Part shown: piece after piece, positions 1 through 5,913 of the stretch
Layout of the letters: each line of letters starts with the position of its first letter
Numbering within the stretch: the stretch's first letter is position 1
DNA from: Betaproteobacteria bacterium UBA2293
GTDB lineage: Bacteria; Pseudomonadota; Gammaproteobacteria; Burkholderiales; Rhodocyclaceae
Direction: 5' to 3'
Length of the DNA stretch: 7,444 nucleotides
NCBI GenBank assembly: GCA_002345845.1
Contig: DDWF01000066.1
Span: 6,529 to 13,972, forward strand
Made by a program: the position numbers and the translations under genes
Notes under the pieces: model-generated
Seen by the model: only the letters and a program-made list of their open reading frames with translations
Database searches by the model: none
What the model was told of the DNA's origin: nothing

Positions 1-620
1 TTGCGCGGATCGTCCTCGGGAATACCGGCTTCAACCTTGCCCACCAGGTCAGCGCCAACGTCAGCCCCCTTGGTGAAGATACCGCCGCCGAGACGGGCAA
101 AGATGGAAATCAGCGAAGAGCCGAAGGCCAGACCGATCAGCGCATGCAGCGCGACGTCCTGGGGAATGCCGAATGCCAGCATGCCGCCGTAGTAACCAGC
201 GACGCCGAGCAGACCGAGGCCAACCACCAGCATGCCGGTGATGGCGCCGCCCTTGAAGGCGACATCAAGGGCCGGGGCAATACCGCCACGGGCGGCTTCG
301 GCAGTACGCACATTGGCCCGCACGGAAACATTCATGCCGATGAAACCGGTGGCACCGGAAAGCACGGCACCGATGACGAAACCAATGGCTGTGGCCATGC
401 CGAGGAAGATGGCGATGAGGATGGCCATGACCACGCCGACCATGGCGATGGTCTTGTACTGTCGGTTCAGGTACGCCGCCGCCCCCTCCTGGATGGCCTT
501 GGCAATTTCCTGCATGCGCTCGTTGCCGGCTGGCAACGCGAGAATCTGGCGGCTGGAAATCCAGCCATACAGTACGGCAATTACGGCGCATCCTAGCGCC
601 AGTAGCAACGCTGTAGACAT
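1..620 (-). CDS. hppA: Membrane-bound proton-translocating pyrophosphatase, N-terminal part (truncated by window edge)
   Basis: Hydrolyses pyrophosphate and couples this to proton (in some subfamilies Na+) pumping across the inner membrane. Only the first 206 codons are present; family members are usually around 650-800 residues, so most of the gene lies beyond the left edge. The translation starts [10 protein letters not shown] and has a hydrophobic first helix (about residues 3-22), a cytoplasmic loop with [17 protein letters not shown] (31-47), further hydrophobic segments at roughly 57-77, 80-97, 126-146 and 157-174, and the family hallmark [18 protein letters not shown] at 178-195, followed by GIPEDDPR. 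That hallmark belongs to the PPi/Mg-binding region and makes the family assignment firm. The ATG at 620 is preceded by GGGGGAG, only 3 nt away. The gene begins 24 nt after the pfp stop, so co-transcription is likely. The residues that separate K+-dependent from K+-independent enzymes, and H+ from Na+ pumps, lie outside the window, so the subtype is open. Confidence 0.95.
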   Translation of the reverse strand, partial: MSTALLLALGCAVIAVLYGWISSRQILALPAGNERMQEIAKAIQEGAAAYLNRQYKTIAMVGVVMAILIAIFLGMATAIGFVIGAVLSGATGFIGMNVSVRANVRTAEAARGGIAPALDVAFKGGAITGMLVVGLGLLGVAGYYGGMLAFGIPQDVALHALIGLAFGSSLISIFARLGGGIFTKGADVGADLVGKVEAGIPEDDPR

Positions 621-644
621 CTGCTCCCCCCTCGGTTGATGAAA

Positions 645-1904
645 TTACACTTCGAAAACTCCCAGTTTCTTGGTTACGGCGATATTTTTCAGACGCACAT
701 AGTCGGGCAGGCCGTTGCGGAAGGGAGGCGGTTCCTCGCCCTCGATCAGCGGCTGCAGGTAGGCCCGGCAGGCGGCAGTGATATGAAAACCGTCGGCGCT
801 GATGAACTCCGGCGGCATCTTGCGTTCGACGTTGGCGATCTGGCTGAGCGGCGCGTCGCCGATTTCCCAGCGATACGGCTGGTCGGCCAGGCGGCGAATG
901 GTCGCCATCACCGCATTCTTCCCCTGCAGCGCCAGATCGACGGCGGCCACGCCCAGGGCATGGGCCTGTTCCAGATCAGTGCGCGAAGCCAGGTGACGGG
1001 CCGAACGTTGCAGGTAATCGGCGAGCGCCCAATGGTATTTGTAGCCGAGGCGATCCTTGACCAGTTGGGCAACAATCTGACCGACCCCGCCGAGTTGCGA
1101 GTGGCCGAAAGCATCCTTGGTCCCCGACTCGGCGATCAACCTGCCCTCAGCATCGGACAGGCCTTCGGAGACCGCCACCGTGCAGTACCCGTACTGCTGG
1201 ACGCACTGGTCGACGCGAGCCAGAAAACGCTCAGGGTCGAACGGCACTTCCGGGAACAGCAGGATGTGCGGCGGTTCGCCGCCATTCTCGGTGGCCAGAC
1301 CGCAGGCAGCGGTGATCCAGCCGGCATGACGCCCCATCACTTCGAGGACGAAAATCTTGGTGGAGGTGCGCGCCATCGAGGCGACGTCGTAACCAGCCTC
1401 GCGGATCGAGGTGGCGACATACTTGGCCACCGAGCCGAAGCCGGGGCAGCAATCAGTCAGTGGTAAATCGTTGTCGACCGTTTTCGGCACGCCGACGCAA
1501 ACCACCGGATAGCCCATCTTCTCGGCGATCTGCGACACCTTCCAGGCGGTGTCCATCGAGTCGTTGCCGCCGTTGTAGAAGAAGTAGCCGATGTCGTGCG
1601 CCTTGAACACCTCGATCAGGCGTTCGTACTGGGCGCGATGCTGCTCCAGGCTTTTCAGTTTGTAGCGGCAGGAACCGAAAGCTCCGCCCGGCGTGTGGCG
1701 CAGGCGGGCGATGTCCTCGTCGGATTCGAAGCTGGTGTCGATCAGGTCCTCGGTCAGGGCGCCGATGATGCCGTCGCGTCCCGCATAAACCTTGCCGATC
1801 CGGTCAGGATGGCGGCGTGCTTCCTGGATGAGGCCGCACGCCGTCGTATTGATGACGGCGGTAACGCCCCCTGACTGTGCGTAGAAGGCGTTTTTCACCG
1901 TCAT
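645..1904 (-). CDS. pfp: Pyrophosphate-dependent 6-phosphofructokinase
   Basis: Phosphorylates fructose 6-phosphate to fructose 1,6-bisphosphate using PPi instead of ATP. The reaction is reversible, so the enzyme can serve glycolysis and gluconeogenesis. The protein has 419 residues. Visible motifs are the N-terminal phosphate-binding loop SGGVTAVIN (11-19), NGGNDS (111-116), the catalytic loop PKTVDNDL (140-147, base Asp144), the fructose-6-P site MGRHAG (190-195) and SEG (246-248). The Asp at the second position of the GG-x-D motif (Asp115, where ATP-PFK has Gly104 in E. coli numbering) and the Lys of PKTVDND (Lys141) are known marks of PPi specificity. Oddly, the preceding residue is Asn114 where most PFKs have the Mg-binding Asp. 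The start is well supported: AAGGAG lies 5 nt upstream and overlaps the adk stop codon. Cytoplasmic; lies between adk and hppA in one tight run, as expected for a PPi-economy gene set. PPi use is inferred from motifs, but strongly. Confidence 0.93.
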   Translation of the reverse strand: MTVKNAFYAQSGGVTAVINTTACGLIQEARRHPDRIGKVYAGRDGIIGALTEDLIDTSFESDEDIARLRHTPGGAFGSCRYKLKSLEQHRAQYERLIEVFKAHDIGYFFYNGGNDSMDTAWKVSQIAEKMGYPVVCVGVPKTVDNDLPLTDCCPGFGSVAKYVATSIREAGYDVASMARTSTKIFVLEVMGRHAGWITAACGLATENGGEPPHILLFPEVPFDPERFLARVDQCVQQYGYCTVAVSEGLSDAEGRLIAESGTKDAFGHSQLGGVGQIVAQLVKDRLGYKYHWALADYLQRSARHLASRTDLEQAHALGVAAVDLALQGKNAVMATIRRLADQPYRWEIGDAPLSQIANVERKMPPEFISADGFHITAACRAYLQPLIEGEEPPPFRNGLPDYVRLKNIAVTKKLGVFEV

Positions 1905-1909
1905 GTCCG

Positions 1910-1913
1910 CTCC

Positions 1914-1915
<2 letters not shown>
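1910..1915 (-). promoter_or_regulatory. Ribosome binding site of pfp overlapping the adk stop codon
   Basis: On the minus strand AAGGAG sits 5 nt before the pfp ATG. Its first two A residues are part of the adk TAA stop (1914-1916). The adk-pfp gap is 9 nt. This layout favours translational coupling between adenylate kinase and the PPi-dependent phosphofructokinase. Confidence 0.7.
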
Positions 1916-2654
<739 letters not shown>

Positions 2655-3440
2655 TTACTCGCTATTTCCGGCAGGGTCAAACAGTTTGCGCATCCTGTCA
2701 GCATCTTCGGGCGTATCGACACCCGGCGCCGGGGCCGCGTCAATCAGCGTCACGCTGATCCGGTAGCCGTGCCATAGCGCGCGCAACTGCTCCAGTGATT
2801 CGAAGTTTTCGGTCGGCGCCGGGGTCAGCCCGGCGTAGGCTTTCAGGAAGCTGGCGCGGTAGGCGTAGAGACCGACGTGACGATAGGCCGGAAAGTTGGC
2901 CGGCAGCGTCTCACCGCCACCTTCACGGGCAAAATGATCGCGGGCATAAGGAATCGGCGCCCGCGAAAAATAGGCGGCGTCGCCATCGGCGCGACAGACG
3001 ACCTTGACCACGTTGGGATTGAAGAAGTCGCCAGCGTCGATGATGGGATGCGCCACCGTCGCGATGTCAGCGCCGCTGCTGGCCAGTTGGCGAGCCGTCT
3101 GCAGGATGACTTCCGGCTCGATCAACGGCTCGTCGCCCTGGACATTGACGATGATGGTATCGGCCGACCAGCCGCGTTGCTCGACCACTTCGGCCAGACG
3201 ATCGGTGCCGGTGGCGTGGTCGGTACGGGTCATCAAGGCGGCGACCTCATGCGCTTCGGCGGCGGCGCGGACTTCGGCATGATCGGTGGCCACCCAGACT
3301 TCCTCGGCGCCAGAGAGGCGTGCCCGCTCGGCAACGCGGACGACCATCGGTTTGCCGCCCAGATCAAGCAGCGGCTTGGCCGGCAGGCGCGTCGACGCAT
3401 AGCGCGCCGGAATGACGACCTTGAACACGGGCTGGCTCAT
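2655..3440 (-). CDS. kdsB: 3-deoxy-manno-octulosonate cytidylyltransferase (CMP-KDO synthetase)
   Basis: Activates KDO with CTP to give CMP-KDO and pyrophosphate; CMP-KDO is the donor for the inner core of lipopolysaccharide. The 261-residue protein has the usual KdsB length and is recognisable throughout: [15 protein letters not shown] (10-24) forms the nucleotide-binding loop, [10 protein letters not shown] is at 72-81, VNVQGDEPL at 99-106 with a metal-binding Asp at 103, FSRAPIPY at 158-165, RHVGLYAYR at 187-195, [15 protein letters not shown] at 214-228 and [11 protein letters not shown] at 240-250, where Asp242 is the probable second metal ligand. Cytoplasmic. The ATG is 2 nt after the stop of the Trm112-family gene with only a weak GAAGA-like site, so translation is probably coupled to the upstream gene. 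The order lpxK-trm112-kdsB matches the arrangement known in E. coli (lpxK-ycaR-kdsB) and supports the assignment. Confidence 0.98.
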   Translation of the reverse strand: MSQPVFKVVIPARYASTRLPAKPLLDLGGKPMVVRVAERARLSGAEEVWVATDHAEVRAAAEAHEVAALMTRTDHATGTDRLAEVVEQRGWSADTIIVNVQGDEPLIEPEVILQTARQLASSGADIATVAHPIIDAGDFFNPNVVKVVCRADGDAAYFSRAPIPYARDHFAREGGGETLPANFPAYRHVGLYAYRASFLKAYAGLTPAPTENFESLEQLRALWHGYRISVTLIDAAPAPGVDTPEDADRMRKLFDPAGNSE

Positions 3441-3442
3441 GC

Positions 3443-3616
3443 TCAGTCTTCAAGCGGCAGCTGGCGGGCCTCGTCTTCCAGCATCACCGGGATGTCGTCG
3501 CGGATCGGGAAGGCCAGCCGGCAGGGTTTGCAGACCAGTTCGGCTTCGGCCTTGCGGTATTCGAGATTGCCCTTGCAGATCGGGCAGACGAGGATATCAA
3601 GCAACCTGGCGTCCAC
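3443..3616 (-). CDS. Trm112-family small zinc-ribbon protein (YcaR-like)
   Basis: A 57-residue protein read from a GTG start. It begins (V/M)[15 protein letters not shown] and carries two Cys pairs, CPIC (11-14) and CKPC (29-32), followed by [12 protein letters not shown], the signature of the Trm112/UPF0434 family. In eukaryotes and archaea Trm112 is an activating partner of several methyltransferases; the bacterial role is not settled, so no specific function is claimed. The start was chosen because GGAG lies 7 nt upstream of this GTG and the family normally starts about 10 residues before the first Cys pair. A longer reading from an ATG near 3688 would add 24 residues that do not look like the family and would run deep into lpxK. 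The gene overlaps the 3' end of lpxK by 20 nt, and its stop lies 2 nt before the kdsB ATG. This tight packing implies co-expression with the LPS genes. Confidence 0.9.
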   Translation of the reverse strand: MDARLLDILVCPICKGNLEYRKAEAELVCKPCRLAFPIRDDIPVMLEDEARQLPLED

Positions 3617-4595
3617 GGATTTTCTCCAGAATGAGTTCAACGAGAGCCGGCGACAACTCGGCCTCGACCGGCAGCACCCAGGTTTCACCGGGCACCAGAG
3701 GGGCGCATTTTACTGCATCCTTCTCGGTCATCAGCAGTACGCCGTCGACGGCAAAGGCCAGATCATCGGCCGTGTAGGCGTGATGATCGGGAAAGGGATG
3801 GCGGGAAAAGCGCAAGCCGAGCCCTTCCAGCGTGCGAAAAAAGCGACCGGGGTCGCCGATACCGGCCAGGGCATGCAGGCGGCTACCCGCCAGCTGCCCC
3901 GCCTGGCAAGTAGCTCCGGGCTGGTCGAGGCGATAGAAAGCCGCCGGCCGCAAGGCCATGGCAAAACGCCGGACGGCACCGGGCAGGCGGGAATCGGCGG
4001 CACCGTTGCAGATCACCGCATCGACCTCGCTCAGGCGCGCCAGGGGTTCGCGTAGCGGCCCGGCCGGCAACAGGCAGCCGTTGCCGGCGCCGCGGCCGTC
4101 GAAAACGGCGAGTTCGACATCGCGCGCCAGCCGGTAATGCTGCAGGCCATCGTCGCAGAGCAGCACATCGACGTCCGCATGCGCGGTCAGCAGCGCTCGC
4201 CCGGCAGCCGCCCGGTCGCGCCCGACCCACACCGGCACGCCACTGCGCCGGGCGAGCAGCAGGGGTTCGTCACCGATCTCGGCCGGCAATGATTCGGCCG
4301 CCACCGGACGCGGCGCTTCGGCGCTACCACCATAGCCACGACTGATGATGCCCGGCCGCCAGCCTTGCGCCCGTAACTGTTGGGCCAGCCACAGCGTGAG
4401 CGGCGTCTTGCCGGCGCCGCCGACGGTGATGTTGCCGACGACGACGACCGGTACCGGCAGACGTTGTGGCTCGGTCAGCCGGCGCTTGAGACGGGAGAGC
4501 AGGAAGAACAGCGCCGACAAGGGAAGCAGAAACCACAACGCCGGCGTCAGCCGGCGTTGCTCGAACCATTGACGCTGCAACCAGCGGCCGAACAT
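3597..4595 (-). CDS. lpxK: Tetraacyldisaccharide 4'-kinase (lipid A synthesis)
   Basis: Phosphorylates the 4' position of the tetraacyldisaccharide 1-phosphate precursor to give lipid IVA, on the cytoplasmic face of the inner membrane. The 332-residue length is typical. An N-terminal hydrophobic helix (about 17-34) with basic flanks would anchor it. It is followed by the P-loop [12 protein letters not shown] (54-65), SRGYGG (85-90), [10 protein letters not shown] (108-117), [15 protein letters not shown] (147-161), LPAGPLREP (176-184), [10 protein letters not shown] (244-253), FPDHHAY (268-274) and MTEKDAVKC (289-297), all characteristic of LpxK. Its ATG shares one base with the exbD stop (TGATG), and no Shine-Dalgarno-like sequence is seen before it, so translation probably depends on ribosomes finishing exbD. 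The 3' end overlaps the Trm112-family gene by 20 nt. The msbA gene, which precedes lpxK in E. coli, is replaced here by exbB-exbD. Confidence 0.97.
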   Translation of the reverse strand: MFGRWLQRQWFEQRRLTPALWFLLPLSALFFLLSRLKRRLTEPQRLPVPVVVVGNITVGGAGKTPLTLWLAQQLRAQGWRPGIISRGYGGSAEAPRPVAAESLPAEIGDEPLLLARRSGVPVWVGRDRAAAGRALLTAHADVDVLLCDDGLQHYRLARDVELAVFDGRGAGNGCLLPAGPLREPLARLSEVDAVICNGAADSRLPGAVRRFAMALRPAAFYRLDQPGATCQAGQLAGSRLHALAGIGDPGRFFRTLEGLGLRFSRHPFPDHHAYTADDLAFAVDGVLLMTEKDAVKCAPLVPGETWVLPVEAELSPALVELILEKIRGRQVA

Positions 4596-5011
4596 CAGCG
4601 CGGCGTCTGGGTGGCGAAGGAAATGTGCGGATAACCGGCCGTCTGCGCCGCCTGCATGATGTCAACAACGCTCTGGTGCGTCGCCTTGGCATCGGCATTG
4701 ATGACGATCACCGGATCCTGGCGCTCGCCGGCGGCCCGGCGCAGGGCATCGGCAATCGCCTTGACGTCAGTGGCCGCCAGCGGCGATTTGTTGACCAGGA
4801 TCTGGCCACTCGCCGTCACCGCTACATCGATCTCGTTCGGTTGCTCGGCCTGCTTGGTGGCATCGGCCGTCGGCAGGTTGATTTCGAGGCCGGAGAACTT
4901 CGAATAGGTGGTGGTCAGCATCAGGAAGATGATGATCACCAGCAACACGTCGATCATCGGAATCAGGTTGATTTCCGGCTCTTCCCGGGAACGCCCGCGC
5001 TGAAAATTCAT
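4595..5011 (-). CDS. exbD: ExbD/TolR-family proton-channel subunit
   Basis: Component of an inner-membrane motor that uses the proton gradient. At 138 residues it has the standard ExbD size: a short cytoplasmic N-terminus (1-14), one transmembrane helix (about 18-35) and a periplasmic domain of about 100 residues. The helix contains INLIPMIDVLLVIIIFLM with Asp21 at the place of the proton-carrying Asp25 of E. coli ExbD. The periplasmic part has LEINLPTAD (42-50) just after the membrane and the DPVIVINADA strand (99-108). The start follows the exbB stop by 3 nt, with GGAAG upstream overlapping the end of exbB. The partner gene exbB is immediately upstream; no tonB or tolA gene is in the window. 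Whether it energises TonB-dependent uptake, or something tied to the neighbouring LPS genes, cannot be told from the sequence. Confidence 0.93.
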   Translation of the reverse strand: MNFQRGRSREEPEINLIPMIDVLLVIIIFLMLTTTYSKFSGLEINLPTADATKQAEQPNEIDVAVTASGQILVNKSPLAATDVKAIADALRRAAGERQDPVIVINADAKATHQSVVDIMQAAQTAGYPHISFATQTPR

Positions 5012-5014
5012 GGC

Positions 5015-5620
5015 TTACTTCCGGTCGCCGTGCATGAATTCGACCAAGCGGATCGCCTGCTGCTCCATCTCGACGACGAAGCCGTCGACCTGAGCGCGGA
5101 AATGACGCCAGAAGATCATGCTGGGAATGGCGATGAAGATGCCGAAGCCGGTGTTGTACAGGGCAATCGAGATGCCGTGCGCCAACTGCTGCGGGTTGCC
5201 GGTGCCTGGCGCCTGCGAACCGAAGATCTCGATCATGCCGATGACCGTGCCAAACAGGCCCATCAGCGGGCTGATCGAGGCGATGGTGCCGAGCGTCGTC
5301 AGGTAGCGGCTGAGATCGTGGGCGACGGCGTTGCCGGCTTCCTCGATCGACTCCTTCATCACCTCACGCGAATTGCCGACATTACGCAGACCGGCCGACA
5401 ACACGCGACCAAGCGGCGAATGCCGATCCAGTTCCTCAAGCAGCGTGTCGTTGTTGGCGCCACGACGGAATTCGCCGACCGCCCGCTGCAACAGGCCGGA
5501 CGGCACGATCTTGCCGCGACGCAGGGCGACCAGACGCTCGATGATCAAGGCGACGGAAATGATGGAGGCCACTATCAGCGGCCAGATGGGCCAACCGGCG
5601 GCCTGAACGATTGCAAGCAC
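5015..5620 (-). CDS. exbB: ExbB/TolQ/MotA-family proton-channel subunit
   Basis: Integral inner-membrane subunit that forms the channel around ExbD. I read 201 residues from a GTG at 5620, which has GAGGG 8 nt upstream. The frame stays open to an ATG near 5836 (273 residues), but the extra segment is not membrane-like and would cover the probable promoter region and the DnaA boxes, so I reject it. Another GTG at 5629 is possible. Three hydrophobic helices are visible at about residues 10-30, 105-133 and 148-171. The family core is ISPLMGLFGTVIGMIEIF (116-133) in TM2 and GISIALYNTGFGIFIAIPSM (149-168) in TM3. Thr125 and Thr157 correspond to the channel threonines 148 and 181 of E. coli ExbB, but the position of Glu176 is Ile152. 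The protein is shorter than E. coli ExbB (244 residues). First gene of the leftward run, followed by exbD after 3 nt. Confidence 0.92.
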   Translation of the reverse strand: MLAIVQAAGWPIWPLIVASIISVALIIERLVALRRGKIVPSGLLQRAVGEFRRGANNDTLLEELDRHSPLGRVLSAGLRNVGNSREVMKESIEEAGNAVAHDLSRYLTTLGTIASISPLMGLFGTVIGMIEIFGSQAPGTGNPQQLAHGISIALYNTGFGIFIAIPSMIFWRHFRAQVDGFVVEMEQQAIRLVEFMHGDRK

Positions 5621-5628
5621 GTGAGACA

Positions 5629-5633
5629 CCCTC
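5629..5633 (-). promoter_or_regulatory. Ribosome binding site deciding the exbB GTG start
   Basis: GAGGG on the minus strand lies 8 nt before the GTG at 5620. This is the only Shine-Dalgarno-like sequence near the family-consistent beginning of ExbB, and it favours the short 201-residue reading. Confidence 0.5.
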
Positions 5634-5652
5634 GCTGGAAAATTAGCCAAGG

Positions 5653-5681
5653 ATTTTGCCTCTCGAATGGATGAGGGGCAA
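5653..5681 (-). promoter_or_regulatory. Candidate promoter for the exbB-led operon
   Basis: On the minus strand TTGCCC (5676-5681) and CAAAAT (5653-5658) are separated by exactly 17 nt. Each hexamer matches four of six positions of the sigma-70 consensus. It is suitably placed, about 35 nt upstream of the exbB start, and next to the dyad at 5682-5696. The match is modest, so this is only a candidate. Confidence 0.3.
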
Positions 5682-5696
5682 GCGGCAATTTGCCGC
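5682..5696. promoter_or_regulatory. Operator-like perfect dyad upstream of exbB
   Basis: GCGGCAA, one central T, then TTGCCGC: 7-nt arms that are exact reverse complements. It abuts the candidate -35 of the exbB promoter, where a dimeric regulator could act. It could alternatively form a small RNA hairpin in a leader transcript. I do not recognise the binding protein. Confidence 0.4.
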
Positions 5697-5720
5697 AGTC
5701 GCCGAGCGGGTCCAGAACGC

Positions 5721-5755
5721 TTATCCCCAAAACCTGTGGATAAGTCTGTGAATGA
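5721..5755. promoter_or_regulatory. DnaA-box cluster in the divergent exbB/xseA region
   Basis: TGTGGATAA (5735-5743) is the exact reverse complement of the DnaA consensus TTATCCACA. TTATCCCCA (5721-5729) on the plus strand differs from it at one position and faces it, giving an inverted repeat TTATCC...GGATAA with 11 nt between arms. A third box, TGTGAATGA (5747-5755), differs from TGTGNATAA at one position. The group lies upstream of both divergent genes, followed by an AT-rich stretch around 5829-5870. DnaA binding is inferred from the motifs alone. Confidence 0.5.
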
Positions 5756-5882
5756 ACTGTCATCAGATACGCTAACCCCGTTCTGGCAAAGGCTTTTTTC
5801 TGCTCTGCCAAAAAACAAGGCACAGGGTTTAATCACATAAAAATCAATGACTTAAAAACACCGCCTGGAAGTCAATATGATT

Positions 5883-5899
5883 CCCGGCCGATCGCCGGG
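5883..5899. repeat. GC-rich palindrome immediately upstream of the xseA -10 box
   Basis: CCCGGC, a CGATC spacer and GCCGGG form a perfect 6-nt-arm inverted repeat. It occupies the spacer between where a -35 would be and the TACAAT box at 5902-5907, so a protein bound here could control xseA. No T-run follows it, so it does not look like a terminator. Confidence 0.4.
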
Positions 5900-5901
5900 G
5901 G

Positions 5902-5907
5902 TACAAT
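5902..5907 (+). promoter_or_regulatory. Candidate -10 box of xseA, implying a leaderless mRNA
   Basis: TACAAT differs from TATAAT at one position and ends 6 nt before the xseA ATG, so transcription would begin at or very near the start codon. No Shine-Dalgarno sequence lies between it and the ATG, which agrees with a leaderless transcript. No good -35 is evident at 17 nt upstream (GATTCC). Confidence 0.4.
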
Positions 5908-5913
5908 CGCCAG

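Larger units (their letters stand above)
5621..5913. other. Divergent intergenic region between exbB and xseA
   Basis: These 293 nt hold no gene I can support. From left to right they contain the candidate exbB promoter, the GCGGCAA dyad, the DnaA-box pair, a T6 tract and an A6 tract around 5793-5816, an AT-rich stretch (about 5829-5870), a GC palindrome (5883-5899) and a -10-like box just before xseA. Short open frames crossing it show no recognisable protein. Control of both divergent transcripts must lie mainly here. Confidence 0.7.

Noticed and set aside
636..1466. 276-codon plus-strand frame opposite pfp
   Set aside because: Antisense to a gene whose motifs are intact; no recognisable protein features.
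2877..4055. 392-codon open frame on the plus strand over kdsB, the Trm112 gene and lpxK
   Set aside because: It is antisense to three firmly identified genes, its translation shows no family or domain features, and long antisense frames are common in GC-rich DNA.
4625..5674. 349-codon plus-strand frame opposite exbD and exbB
   Set aside because: Its His/Asp/Arg-rich composition mirrors membrane-protein codons read backwards; exbB and exbD are well supported.
5784..5823. Possible terminator around the T6 and A6 tracts (TGGCA...TGCCA)
   Set aside because: The arms are only 5 nt with a 17-nt loop, no GC-rich stem directly precedes the T tract, and no gene ends into this region.
5621..5836. N-terminal extension of ExbB to an upstream ATG
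   Set aside because: The extra 72 residues are not hydrophobic or family-like, and they would translate through the DnaA boxes and dyad. The GTG at 5620 has a better ribosome binding site and fits the family start.
5621..5913. Chromosomal replication origin (DnaA boxes plus AT-rich stretch)
   Set aside because: There is only one perfect box and two near matches, and the neighbours are not dnaA/dnaN/gyrB or gidA/parAB. A regulatory role is more likely than oriC.
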